A stretch of 64,000 nucleotides of DNA from Methylomonas sp. MK1 (lineage in GTDB: Bacteria; Pseudomonadota; Gammaproteobacteria; Methylococcales; Methylomonadaceae). The first letter of the stretch is position 1. Every line of letters begins with the position of its first letter. The stretch is from contig NZ_AQOV01000002.1 in assembly GCF_000365425.1 (NCBI RefSeq), forward strand, positions 248,001 through 312,000, given 5' to 3'. Positions 1 to 10,193 of this stretch are shown piece by piece. Under the pieces are notes generated by a model. It was given only the letters and a program-made list of their open reading frames with translations, had not been told where the DNA came from and did no database searches. The position numbers were made by a program, and so were the translations under genes.

Positions 1-309
1 GGTGCTGACGGTCAGGGTTTTGCTGTTGGCTTCCGTCAGCTCTTGCCAGTCGGTGATTACCTCGACAGAGCCCCAATTCACATCAGCCGGCGCTGTGAGG
101 TTTTTTTGATGCGGCAGATCGCTGTCGCAAGGTGTTATCCGGTATTCGCCGTGTTTAAGTGCGAAGGGCGGTGTTAATTCTTCAAAGTTGGGTATGCACA
201 GATACACGCCGCCCCGCGAGCCGCCGTCTGGTTTGTCGTGTAAGGGTTGGATAATATGAATATCGTCTAATTGCCAGTTGATCAGGGTGCCCGTGTCGGT
301 AAATTTCAT
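1..309 (-). CDS. Unrecognised protein, N-terminal part only
   Basis: A minus-strand reading frame opens with ATG at 309 and runs without a stop for 103 codons to the edge of the window, so the C-terminus is missing. The visible protein begins MKFTDTGTLINWQLDDI and is soluble-looking, with no signal peptide or membrane segment. I recognise no family. The uninterrupted frame with balanced composition supports a real gene; function is unknown. The gap from 310 to 589 before the next gene shows no feature I can support. Confidence 0.6.
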   Translation of the reverse strand, partial: MKFTDTGTLINWQLDDIHIIQPLHDKPDGGSRGGVYLCIPNFEELTPPFALKHGEYRITPCDSDLPHQKNLTAPADVNWGSVEVITDWQELTEANSKTLTVST

Positions 310-589
310 TGGGGAAATATGTCCTGTACTTTAATGGTGTTGCGGTATGAGGTGGTACGAGTTCGGCTCCATGCTTCGCAAGTGAACTGAATTGAGCTGA
401 TTTTCTCGGTTAAAAAAGTGCTTTAGCGGCTATTGTAAACAACGAGGCCAATAAAATGGGGGATTTCGGCTTGTGGTGCCGAAGTTTCAGCTAAACGATG
501 CGCCCAAGTGACTATGGATTAACGCCAATTTGCCGGGCTATCGACTATGAGAAAATCAATCCGGACACGCGTTTTTCCAAATCGAACTG

Positions 590-1027
590 ATGCAAACAAT
601 CGATATTTTTTCTTTGAAAGATCATGCCGGAGAATATCAACACTGGCCGTTGCAGACGCAGTTGTTGATCAAGGGTCTGCCGAGTTCTTGTTATGTGCCG
701 GGCTACCGGCTTTTACATCAATTTCAAACGCCGGCCCACGAATACCTATTAATCTGCGATTGGGATTGTCCCTTTGAAGAAGCCACGGAGATAATCTTGC
801 TGGATAGCCAACTTAAGGTGTTGGCGGTGCGATCGTTTGGCGTGCCCTACGGCTCATTTTTGTTGAACGAGGTGTTGGTGCTGGACGAAGCCAATTTAAA
901 ACTGACGTTTTTTCGAGATGAACATTGGCAAGTGACTATTACGCCGCATAATTTGCCTTGCTTGCATTTTTCCAGCAGAAGTTGGCTGCCGGCATTAAGA
1001 ACGCGGATACAGTTGAAACGGCTTTAG
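590..1027 (+). CDS. Hypothetical protein, 145 aa
   Basis: Unrecognised soluble protein starting MQTIDIFSLKDHAGEY. It is rich in aromatic and hydrophobic residues in short alternating runs, suggesting a mostly beta fold; there is no signal peptide, membrane segment or metal motif. An overlapping frame that starts at 547 reads as a shadow. It stands alone, divergent from the truncated gene at the window edge. The ribosome site is weak, so the exact start is uncertain. Confidence 0.6.
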   Translation: MQTIDIFSLKDHAGEYQHWPLQTQLLIKGLPSSCYVPGYRLLHQFQTPAHEYLLICDWDCPFEEATEIILLDSQLKVLAVRSFGVPYGSFLLNEVLVLDEANLKLTFFRDEHWQVTITPHNLPCLHFSSRSWLPALRTRIQLKRL

Positions 1028-1373
1028 ACATTTTGCGTGTCCGGCTGGCGTCTCTCGCTGTGAGTGTTGAGTCGGCATGAGGGATTTTCGAGGCCGACTA
1101 ATGCATTTGTATATCGAGCTGGTAAGCTAGCGTTCGCGAATCAAACTACTGCGATGCCAAGCAGTCGAATTCAGGACGGGAACGTTGTGGTAGCTGAGGG
1201 TGCGTTAACGCATGGCAAGGATGAGCGGCTATGCGTTACAATGTTGCCACTAGTGCCAAGGAGGCCAAACAGCATGAATGCGAACCCTTTCGATACGCTG
1301 CAGCCGCGCACCTGATTTTAATGCCGCTTTGCCGGCTCCGTTTTTCTCTTCAATCCTAACCTGCGAGCACACC
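1028..1373. other. Intergenic stretch, nothing recognised
   Basis: About 345 bases between two plus-strand genes. A reading frame of 83 codons (1064-1315) can be drawn, but it opens with TTG, lacks a ribosome site and has unnatural-looking composition, so I do not call it. The promoter of the 1374-3094 operon should lie here, but I see no convincing -35/-10 pair. Confidence 0.4.
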
Positions 1374-1619
1374 ATGCCAGAAAATATTTCCAATAATGCC
1401 CTAATCCTCGCCTTGTTGTCCCTGAACGGCGAGATCGCTATCCAAAAAGATTATCTGGAATCCGGCGAGATCCCGGAAGACGAGGTGACCGACGAGGAAG
1501 AAGTACTGGACGATTTGGAGCAAGCCTTCATGGAATTTGTCGATGTCTACAAAGCCCGTGCCAAAGCCGACGACTCACTGCCCAGCATCGAAGAACTGCT
1601 GGCCGGCGAAGAAGGCTAA
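1374..1619 (+). CDS. Small acidic conserved-type protein, 81 aa
   Basis: Starts MPENISNNALILALLSL at the ATG at 1374; the in-frame ATG at 1278 would add 32 residues with no similarity to a normal N-terminus. The protein is strongly acidic (runs of Asp/Glu around residues 25-45) and probably mostly helical. It sits 6 bases upstream of the ArsC-like gene and belongs to the same operon as dapE. I do not recognise a function; the operon position hints at a housekeeping role only. Confidence 0.7.
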   Translation: MPENISNNALILALLSLNGEIAIQKDYLESGEIPEDEVTDEEEVLDDLEQAFMEFVDVYKARAKADDSLPSIEELLAGEEG

Positions 1620-1625
1620 TACTGC

Positions 1626-3094
<1,469 letters not shown>

Positions 3095-3112
3095 GCAGGT
3101 TCTTAAAATATC

Positions 3113-3138
3113 GGGCACTCCCGCTCCAGCGGGAGCCC
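3113..3138. repeat. Hairpin downstream of dapE
   Basis: An 8-bp perfect stem (CTCCCGCT / AGCGGGAG) around a 2-base loop, flanked by GGGC and GCCC, lies about 20 bases after the dapE stop. No T-tract follows, so it is either a weak or Rho-assisted terminator or a small repeat. The rest of the 3095-3436 gap shows nothing else I can name. Confidence 0.4.
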
Positions 3139-3436
3139 AACTGCCCACACAGGACTGGCACCCAACCTGTTTAAACAATTGCCTTCTCCCGGTCGTCACC
3201 CACTCGGCCTCTAATGCTTTGCCCAAACCGCTAGAAAGTTAGAGCAGCGCCGGCCACAGATTTAACTATTCCGAAGCGCCCAGGGGATTATCTTCAAGCA
3301 GTGAGTACCGATGGTTTGATGCCGAATTCCGCCGGATACTAATCGCAACGACCACGCTATACTTTTAAGCGCAGATTTAGGCGTAAATTTGGTCGACGGT
3401 CTGAAACGGAATATTCCGATATCAACAGGGGAAAGC

Positions 3437-5758
3437 ATGACTACTGGCCCTGCTCCACAAAAGTTATTGGCGCGCTACCGGCATTACTATCCGGCTCTGC
3501 TGATTTTGCTGATTTCGCTGTCTGCCTTGTTTGTGGCTTGGCAAGATCTGAATTGGCGTTATCAGCAGCGGTTACAGGAATATTTCGATTTCGAAACCCA
3601 ACGCCTTACCAGCGACATCAGCAAGCGCATGGCTTTGCATGGCCAAACGCTACGCAGCGCCGCCGGCTTATTCGCCGCCAGCGACGAGGTTACCCGAGAG
3701 GACTGGCGCGCTTTTGTCGAAATGCTGGAGTTGGATCGCAGCCATCCCGGGGTGCAAGGCGTGGGCTATACGGTTCGGATTCCCGCCGGGCAGCTCGAAC
3801 AGCATATTGCCGATATTCGCCCCCAGGGTTTTCCTGACTATGTAGTTAATCCGTTAGAGCCGCGCACCGAGTATTCCAGCATCATCTATTTGGAACCGTT
3901 CAGCGGCCGCAATCTCCGCGCGTTCGGTTACGATATGTACTCAGAACCGATTCGGCGCAAAGCGATGGAGCGCGCGCGGGATAACGGCGAGTTGGCCTAC
4001 ACTGGTAAGGTGGTTCTAATCCAGGAAACCAAGGCCGATTTACAAGCCGGAATGTTGGCGTACTTCCCGGTGTATCGCAACGGCAGCATCCCGCAAACCT
4101 TAGAGCAGCGCCGTTCCGCTCTACTGGGCTGGGTATATATTCCTTACCGCATGAATGACTTGCTGAAAGCCATCCTGGGACAGGATTTATTGGCCTTGCG
4201 CCTGGAAATTTTTGATCAGGACGATCTGAGAGCCGATGGCCTGCTTTACGATAGCCAGACCGGCTTGATGCCGGCAGCGTTTAAAACCCAGGATGATGCC
4301 AAGACACGCAGCCAGCGTCTGGATTTGGGCGGGCATTTTTGGACGTTGCGTTACACGGCCATGCCAGCCTTCAGCAAGACCGCCAAATTCGAGCCGCCCT
4401 GGGTTGAAGTATTGGCGTTGGTGCTGATCAGCTTTTTGCTGTTTTTTATTACCTGGGCCTATATCAATGCGCGCCGAAACGCGGCGATTGCCCTGCAATT
4501 GACCGAGTCCTTACAGCAAAGCGAAAGTAGGTTCCGCAGCTTGTTCGAAAACTCGCCGGTGGCTTATCTGGCACTGGATAGGCAAGGTAATTTGTTGGAT
4601 GTTAATCCGCAATTGTGCGCGCTGCTGGACTACGACGTTGATGAACTTATAGGCCGAAAATTGTTTGAATTTGTCGCGCCGGAATCGGTTCAGGATTTTC
4701 AATTAAAACTGCAAATGCTCAATCATTATGGTTTGTTGGAATGCGAATTGTCGTTGCTGACAAAATTGGGGCACATGCTGACCGTGATTCTCGACGGCCG
4801 CTTGCAAGGCGATAAAACCCGTCCGGCGGTTATTCATTGTATTTTGACCAATATTACCGAGCGCAAACGCGCCGAAGATAAGCTGCAATTGGCGGCCAGG
4901 GTGTTTAGCGATGCGCATGAAGGCATCACCATCACCGATGCGGCCGGTAACATTATCGATGCTAATCCGACATTTTGCGCAATAACCGGTTATACCCGCG
5001 AGGAAGTGATCGGCCGCAATCATAGTATTCTGCAATCGGGAAAACATGATTCGCAGTTTTATAAAAACTTGTGGCAAACCCTGCAAACCGAGGGCTGTTG
5101 GCAAGGCGAGATATGGAATCGCAAGAAGAGCGGCGAGTTATATGTCGAATTGCTGACGATCTCGGCGATGCGCAACCGCACCGGCGAAATTCTGAATTAT
5201 GTCGGTTTGTTTTCCGACATTACTCAAGCCAAACTCCAGCAGCAGGAACTGGAGCGCTTGGCACATCACGATCCATTGACGCAATTGCCCAATCGTATCT
5301 TGTTCAACGACAGATTTTGTCAGGCCTTGGCGCGCTGTAAACGCGATAGTACGTTATTGGGCGTCGTGTATATGGATCTGGACGGTTTCAAACAGGTCAA
5401 CGACCAGTTCGGTCACGAAGCTGGTGATACATTGCTGATCGAGGTGGCTGAGCGGATAAAGGCTAATCTGCGCGAGGATGATACGGTGTGCCGATTAGGC
5501 GGCGACGAATTTGCCTTATTGATGGGAGGTCTGGAATCCAAGCCGCAGTGTGAGCAGGCTTTGTTGCGTGTTCATCAGGCGATTTCCCAGCCCTACTATA
5601 TCGGCGGGCAAACCGCCAAGATTGGCGTCAGTAGCGGTATTACTTTATGTCCGCTGGATGTGGGTACGCCGGATTGCTTACTCAGTCACGCCGATCAGGC
5701 CATGTATCTTGCCAAACAGCATGGCCGCGGCTGCTATGAATTTTTTCAGCTCGGTTGA
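3437..5758 (+). CDS. Membrane diguanylate cyclase (CHASE-PAS-PAS-GGDEF)
   Basis: A 773-aa sensor that should make cyclic di-GMP from two GTP. In order: a short cytosolic end, a membrane helix (about 18-36, LLILLISLSALFVAW), a periplasmic CHASE-type sensor domain (about 55-320), a second membrane helix (about 325-348), two PAS domains (about 370-490 and 500-615), and a C-terminal GGDEF domain (about 625-770) with an intact CRLGGDEFALLM active site. No EAL domain follows, so it is a cyclase only. The start at 3437 is chosen over 3389 because AGGGGAAAGC precedes it at ribosome-site distance. The ligand is unknown; CHASE domains bind small extracellular molecules. Confidence 0.9.
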   Translation: MTTGPAPQKLLARYRHYYPALLILLISLSALFVAWQDLNWRYQQRLQEYFDFETQRLTSDISKRMALHGQTLRSAAGLFAASDEVTREDWRAFVEMLELDRSHPGVQGVGYTVRIPAGQLEQHIADIRPQGFPDYVVNPLEPRTEYSSIIYLEPFSGRNLRAFGYDMYSEPIRRKAMERARDNGELAYTGKVVLIQETKADLQAGMLAYFPVYRNGSIPQTLEQRRSALLGWVYIPYRMNDLLKAILGQDLLALRLEIFDQDDLRADGLLYDSQTGLMPAAFKTQDDAKTRSQRLDLGGHFWTLRYTAMPAFSKTAKFEPPWVEVLALVLISFLLFFITWAYINARRNAAIALQLTESLQQSESRFRSLFENSPVAYLALDRQGNLLDVNPQLCALLDYDVDELIGRKLFEFVAPESVQDFQLKLQMLNHYGLLECELSLLTKLGHMLTVILDGRLQGDKTRPAVIHCILTNITERKRAEDKLQLAARVFSDAHEGITITDAAGNIIDANPTFCAITGYTREEVIGRNHSILQSGKHDSQFYKNLWQTLQTEGCWQGEIWNRKKSGELYVELLTISAMRNRTGEILNYVGLFSDITQAKLQQQELERLAHHDPLTQLPNRILFNDRFCQALARCKRDSTLLGVVYMDLDGFKQVNDQFGHEAGDTLLIEVAERIKANLREDDTVCRLGGDEFALLMGGLESKPQCEQALLRVHQAISQPYYIGGQTAKIGVSSGITLCPLDVGTPDCLLSHADQAMYLAKQHGRGCYEFFQLG

Positions 5759-5807
5759 GTCTGCTCAGCAAGCGTTTAATTTTTCAACTCAATAAGAGGA
5801 TATACCC

Positions 5808-6542
5808 ATGCGTTGCCATCAAGTCGATTTTCAGATTATCGGTCATGACATTCAAATGGTCGAAGTCGAGCTCGACCCCAAAGAAACCGTGATCGCCGAA
5901 GCGGGGGCGATGACCTATCTCGAACAAGATATCGACTTTGAAGCCAAGATGGGCGACGGTTCCGGCGGGGTGATGGATAAACTGTTTGGTATCGGCAAAC
6001 GTATGCTGACCGGTGAGTCGGTATTTTTGACTCATTTTACCAATCACGGTTCGCAAAAACGCCGGGTGGCGTTTGCCGCGCCGTTTCCCGGCTCAATCGC
6101 GGCATTGAATATGGCTGAATTGGGTGAGGAGGTGATTTGCCAGAAATCGGCGTTTTTGGCTGCCGCCTACGGCACCCAAGTGGATATTGCCTTTAACAAA
6201 CGCTTGGGCAGCGGCTTTTTCGGCGGCGAAGGCTTTATTCTGCAACGCCTGCGCGGTGACGGAATGGCCTTTATTCATGCCGGCGGCACGGTGATTCGCA
6301 AGGAATTGCGTAACGAAACCTTGCGTCTGGATACCGGCTGTCTGGTGGCCTTCAGCGGCGACATTGATTACAACATCGGCATGAGCGGTGGCTTGAAAAG
6401 CATGCTGTTTGGTGGCGAGGGGCTGTTTCTGGCGACCTTGAAAGGTACGGGTTCAGTGTGGATCCAGAGCATGCCGTTTTCGCGTCTGGCGGAGCGGGTG
6501 CTGAGCCAGTACCGGCCCACGATTGGTCAAGATAGCCAATAA
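5808..6542 (+). CDS. AIM24/TIGR00266-family protein
   Basis: A 244-aa soluble protein of the AIM24 (TIGR00266, tryptophan-RNA-binding-like fold) family. Typical features are the opening [20 protein letters not shown], the [13 protein letters not shown] segment, Gly-rich beta-strands such as [19 protein letters not shown], and the ending [16 protein letters not shown]. The biochemical role of the bacterial family is not established. AAGAGGA precedes the ATG. It converges with radC, with only 13 bases between the stops. Confidence 0.88.
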   Translation: MRCHQVDFQIIGHDIQMVEVELDPKETVIAEAGAMTYLEQDIDFEAKMGDGSGGVMDKLFGIGKRMLTGESVFLTHFTNHGSQKRRVAFAAPFPGSIAALNMAELGEEVICQKSAFLAAAYGTQVDIAFNKRLGSGFFGGEGFILQRLRGDGMAFIHAGGTVIRKELRNETLRLDTGCLVAFSGDIDYNIGMSGGLKSMLFGGEGLFLATLKGTGSVWIQSMPFSRLAERVLSQYRPTIGQDSQ

Positions 6543-6555
6543 ATAGCCTGGGCGA

Positions 6556-7230
6556 TTAAAGCAGGCCATGCTCGGCGAACGAAAAGGGCTGGCCGTCGCC
6601 GACGATAAAATGGTCCAACACGCGAATATCGAACAGGCCTAGGGCCTGTTTCAGTTTGTCGGTGATTTGCCTGTCGGCCTGACTGGGTTCATTGATGCCG
6701 GACGGATGGTTGTGCGCAAATATGACCGCTGCGGCGTGGTGAAACAAGGCCCGCTTTGCCACTTCGCGCGGATAGACGCTGGCGCCGTCGATGGTGCCTC
6801 TAAATAGTTCTTCCCACTGAATCACCCGATGCTGATTGTCCAGAAACAGGCAAGCGAACACTTCGTAACTGTAGCTGCGCAATTGGGCGCTGAGATAGGC
6901 GCGAGTGATGTCAGGGCTGGTCAAGGCATTGCCGCGCTGCAGGACCTCGGCGAAATGGCGGCCGGCCATTTCCAACACCGCTTGCAGCTGAGCGTATTTC
7001 GCATCGCCTAAACCGTTGCTTTGGCAGAAGCGGTGTTGATCGGCGCCGAGCAAAGCTTGCAAGGAACCGTATTCGCTCAACAAGTCGCGGGCCATATCCA
7101 CCGCCGATTTTCCGGGCGTGCCGGTGCGCAGAAAAATCGCCAACAGCTCGGCGTCAGTCAGCGCGGTGGCGCCGCGTTGCAACAGTTTTTCGCGGGGTCG
7201 TTCGTCCGCGGGCCAATTCTTGATGCTCAT
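6556..7230 (-). CDS. radC: RadC-family JAB/MPN-domain protein
   Basis: A 224-aa RadC protein: N-terminal helix-hairpin-helix region (about 1-95, typical [10 protein letters not shown] opening) and a C-terminal JAB1/MPN metalloprotease-like domain with the HNHPSG...D zinc motif near residue 165. The family was named for DNA repair, but its true role is unclear. The start [12 protein letters not shown] at 7230 is preferred over 7254 because GGAGGAG lies just upstream and the N-terminus then matches the family. Confidence 0.92.
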   Translation of the reverse strand: MSIKNWPADERPREKLLQRGATALTDAELLAIFLRTGTPGKSAVDMARDLLSEYGSLQALLGADQHRFCQSNGLGDAKYAQLQAVLEMAGRHFAEVLQRGNALTSPDITRAYLSAQLRSYSYEVFACLFLDNQHRVIQWEELFRGTIDGASVYPREVAKRALFHHAAAVIFAHNHPSGINEPSQADRQITDKLKQALGLFDIRVLDHFIVGDGQPFSFAEHGLL

Positions 7231-7406
7231 CAACTCCTCCAGGCCGTTAATCATTGATTTTAAGCATAGAAGAAGCGTCTAGAGTTTGCCATGAGGCAAA
7301 ATGAAAAGTTTAAATGACCAATTGCTCCGAGAATTTAGGTATGTTGCACCCAAAGGTTGAGGAGAAGGGGGCGTGGGAGCCGCAACGCTTTGGCATCGTT
7401 GCCGCA

Positions 7407-7442
7407 GCTTGGCGAACGGAGCCTGCGCTCCTTTCGCCAAGC
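7407..7442. repeat. 36-bp near-perfect palindrome
   Basis: GCTTGGCGAA, one mismatch, GGAGC, a CTGC loop, GCTCC and TTCGCCAAGC form a 15-bp stem with a single mismatch. It lies between the end of the DyP operon and radC. There is no T-tract on either strand, so it resembles a REP-type element or an mRNA-stabilising hairpin at the operon's 3' end more than a classic terminator. Confidence 0.6.
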
Positions 7443-7478
7443 TTATCCAGCGGGAAATGCTTACTTCAAAATGTTCAA

Positions 7479-8834
7479 TCAGGAACTCCCCAGCAACCCC
7501 AACGCACTCAAACTAGGCAAAAAGAAATAACTGCCGCCGCGCGTCGTCACAAACTGCTGAAACCCGCAAACCCGCCGCCGCAATGGTTCATCCTGAATCG
7601 TAAAATTACGATTTTCCGCCACGCCGCTGCCGATCAAGGGGTCGTCTTCGTCGTACAAACCGGCGAATTTGACGCTGTTGATCCAGGTGTGTTGCACAAA
7701 TTCGAACTGGCGCTCGATATTCGCGTTCAAGCAGATGAACAACAAGCCGCGTTCTTTGCCGTCGTCTTTTGCCGGGTTTTCCAGAAAATTGCCGTAGCTG
7801 CGGCCGCGGCGCAGGATGCGATGGCGGTTGGCGACTTTTAGCGCTTCCGCTTCGGTCGCGCCTAAGCCCACTGCTCTGGGATTGGCGCGGCGAATGTGCG
7901 AGCCCAGTGGGCAGCCGGTGCCATGCGGGTCTTTGGTAAAGTTAAAACTGTTATCGACCTTGTTAGGGTCGGTGTCCTGATTGGGCTCCACCACTGCACC
8001 GCTTTTCCAGCGGCCGACGAACTTGGCGGCCAGATAGTCGGCGGTAATACCTTGGCGTGCGGCTTCTTCTTCCATGAATTGCCAGAATGCGCCGACATCT
8101 TGCTTCAACTGGCGTAACACCAGATAGGTGCCGTTTTTGCCAAAGGCTTCGCCGGCAGTACCCAACTGTGGCATTTTGGTAAGCTTGCCGTCGTATTGAT
8201 TCGGATAACCCAGCAAAAACTCGCCGGTGGCAATTTCGCCAGAGCCGGTAGTGGTAGGGAAGCCGTCTACGACAGGGTCGGAAATGCCGTCCGCAAAGCC
8301 GAAATGCTCCAAGGTAAAGCCGTTGGCGTCCTGCTTTTTCTCGCCGGCATCCAAGCGCTGCACGACGCTCAAGCCGGCGCCCTTAAAGGCCTTTTCATGG
8401 TATTTCTGGCTGGCGTTGTGGATAGCGTCGTTTTTGGAAAACAGCATGAATAACATATCCACCCGTTTGGCGCCGCTGCCCCAATCCCACACGCTAGGAT
8501 CGTTGATGCCACGGTCGCCCAATAGGGCCGAACGATGCTCGGAATGCATGCCTTCCCGGAAGGACAGCTCAAAGCTGTACAGGCTGTCTTTATCCAGATT
8601 TAGCTGTTCGAAACCGGAATAACTGATTGCCAGGTTTATGCGGTTTTCGGTTTCGTCGGTCGGTTTATCTGCGCCGTGGCTGATTTGCTTTTGTTCGACC
8701 AGATTTTTCAGCCAGGGCTTGGTTTTGCCGGCATCGTCGATTTTTAACAGGTAATAGCTACAGTTGGCCATATGCTTGTTATAGCCGCTAAACACGATGC
8801 CTTGTACGTCTTCTAATTTATCGATGGTGGTCAT
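7479..8834 (-). CDS. DyP-type heme peroxidase
   Basis: A 451-aa dye-decolorizing-type peroxidase that would use H2O2 to oxidise an unknown substrate. The diagnostic GFADGISDP motif carries the catalytic Asp at 182; the proximal heme ligand is His313 in GSHIRRANPR; the distal Arg is in HRILRRGRSYG at about 342. The length points to one of the larger DyP subclasses. There is no Tat or Sec signal, so it is likely cytosolic or delivered to a membrane partner. It is the last gene of a three-gene operon, 13 bases after the duplicated-domain membrane protein and downstream of a P450, a suggestive pairing of two heme oxidants. Confidence 0.93.
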   Translation of the reverse strand: MTTIDKLEDVQGIVFSGYNKHMANCSYYLLKIDDAGKTKPWLKNLVEQKQISHGADKPTDETENRINLAISYSGFEQLNLDKDSLYSFELSFREGMHSEHRSALLGDRGINDPSVWDWGSGAKRVDMLFMLFSKNDAIHNASQKYHEKAFKGAGLSVVQRLDAGEKKQDANGFTLEHFGFADGISDPVVDGFPTTTGSGEIATGEFLLGYPNQYDGKLTKMPQLGTAGEAFGKNGTYLVLRQLKQDVGAFWQFMEEEAARQGITADYLAAKFVGRWKSGAVVEPNQDTDPNKVDNSFNFTKDPHGTGCPLGSHIRRANPRAVGLGATEAEALKVANRHRILRRGRSYGNFLENPAKDDGKERGLLFICLNANIERQFEFVQHTWINSVKFAGLYDEDDPLIGSGVAENRNFTIQDEPLRRRVCGFQQFVTTRGGSYFFLPSLSALGLLGSS

Positions 8835-8847
8835 TGTTGGAGTCCTT

Positions 8848-10152
8848 TTATAAGCATTTCAGCCAAGCAGCCAGATTGGTCGTGGAAAACAAGCCTTCGT
8901 GAATCGCCCGGTTATTGGCGACATTTTTCACGGACAAATCGATGTAGGCGCTATACCAAACCAACTCGGCGAGCTGGCTGTTTCTGGCGAAATTTTTGAA
9001 ACGTTGTTCGTCGCGGGAGCCGCCGCGCAAGGCCAGCCATTGCGTATCCGGAAAGCCGCGGTCCTTACCCAGTTGGGTGTTGCTCCACACCGCGGTCAAG
9101 CCGACGCTGGCGTGGTCGATAAATTCGCCCAGATAGTTTTCCCAGCTACCGTCGTAGTTGCTCATGAATAACAAGCGCTTGTTGCCGGGCAGAATCACCC
9201 AGCGGGCAAAATGGATGGTGACGATGCCGCTCAAGTCGCCCTTGGTAGCCACCAGTTTGGCCACCAGATTGATGCCGGCCAGCACGACGCGTAAGGTGGT
9301 CAATCTGAACCAGCCGGGTTTGATTTCAATGACGCTGGTCAGATGATTTTGCAATTGCCGGTCTTCCACGCGCTGAATAGCTTCCATTTGCTCGGAAACA
9401 ACCCAGGGCTTGTCGTCCTGTTTGTCGCGCATCTCGTTCCAGCGCAACAGCACCGCGAAGGCGACGCCGGCGATCAGTACCAATACTGCCAAAAACTCCA
9501 CCAGCGGCCCGAACATGCCGAAGAAGCCGCCTACCAGCAGAATGCCTAATACCCCCAGCAAACCATTGAATATCATCTGGCCGGCACTATTTAAAAACGG
9601 CTGCGGCGTGGGTTTGTTGATGGTGCCTAAATGCTTGACGATCTCGGCATGAATCTCGGCGGGCTGTTTAGCCGCCAATTCCGGGCGATTGGCATCAATA
9701 TAGTCTTGGATACGCTGGCGGATTTGCTGTTGCTCGACAATCGTATTGCGGGTCTGGCCGGGGTGGGCGACGTAAAAGGCATTAGCACCGAAATCGTTTT
9801 TCAATAAATAGTCGGCCAGTTGGCTGGTGTTATTGCCCGGATAATCCTTGCAGCAGCTATAGACGGTATTCACAAAGTCCGGGTTTCCGGCAAGCAAATC
9901 TGTGATGAATTGCTTCACATCGCCGTCGATATTGGCCTCAAACGCCAGCAGGGCCGGCTCGCCGGTATCCACCTCCGAGGGATGCGTGCCGGGGATAACG
10001 AAAAAGGTACAGTAGTGCAGCTGTTGATAATTGGAAAATTTAATCACCGGATTGTTTTTGATATCCGTGCCTATCGGCGCCAGATACTTTTCCAGCGTTT
10101 CCAGCTGGTCCGGCAATATCTCCGTGATAACGGTCATGGGGTTTTGTTGCAT
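8848..10152 (-). CDS. Membrane protein with duplicated soluble domain, DyP/P450-associated
   Basis: A 434-aa protein I cannot name. Residues 44-106 and 313-365 resemble each other: LHYCTFFVIPG followed by ALLAFEANIDGD in the first, IHFARWVILPG followed by RLLFMSNYDGS in the second, each then leading into an acidic helix. Between them lies a hydrophobic stretch (about 192-236) able to form two membrane helices. The duplicated unit looks like a ferredoxin-like alpha/beta fold, the fold type also used by DyP domains (inference). The ATG at 10152 has AGAGG at correct spacing; a GTG two codons earlier is too close to it. It probably anchors or feeds the flanking P450 and DyP enzymes. Confidence 0.8.
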   Translation of the reverse strand: MQQNPMTVITEILPDQLETLEKYLAPIGTDIKNNPVIKFSNYQQLHYCTFFVIPGTHPSEVDTGEPALLAFEANIDGDVKQFITDLLAGNPDFVNTVYSCCKDYPGNNTSQLADYLLKNDFGANAFYVAHPGQTRNTIVEQQQIRQRIQDYIDANRPELAAKQPAEIHAEIVKHLGTINKPTPQPFLNSAGQMIFNGLLGVLGILLVGGFFGMFGPLVEFLAVLVLIAGVAFAVLLRWNEMRDKQDDKPWVVSEQMEAIQRVEDRQLQNHLTSVIEIKPGWFRLTTLRVVLAGINLVAKLVATKGDLSGIVTIHFARWVILPGNKRLLFMSNYDGSWENYLGEFIDHASVGLTAVWSNTQLGKDRGFPDTQWLALRGGSRDEQRFKNFARNSQLAELVWYSAYIDLSVKNVANNRAIHEGLFSTTNLAAWLKCL

Positions 10153-10193
10153 ACACACGTCCTCTTGAAATTATTATCGTGCTGGTGAAGAAA

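Noticed and set aside
7314..7841. 175-codon plus-strand frame opposite the DyP gene
   Set aside because: It lies antisense to the conserved C-terminal part of the peroxidase and has no recognisable features of its own.
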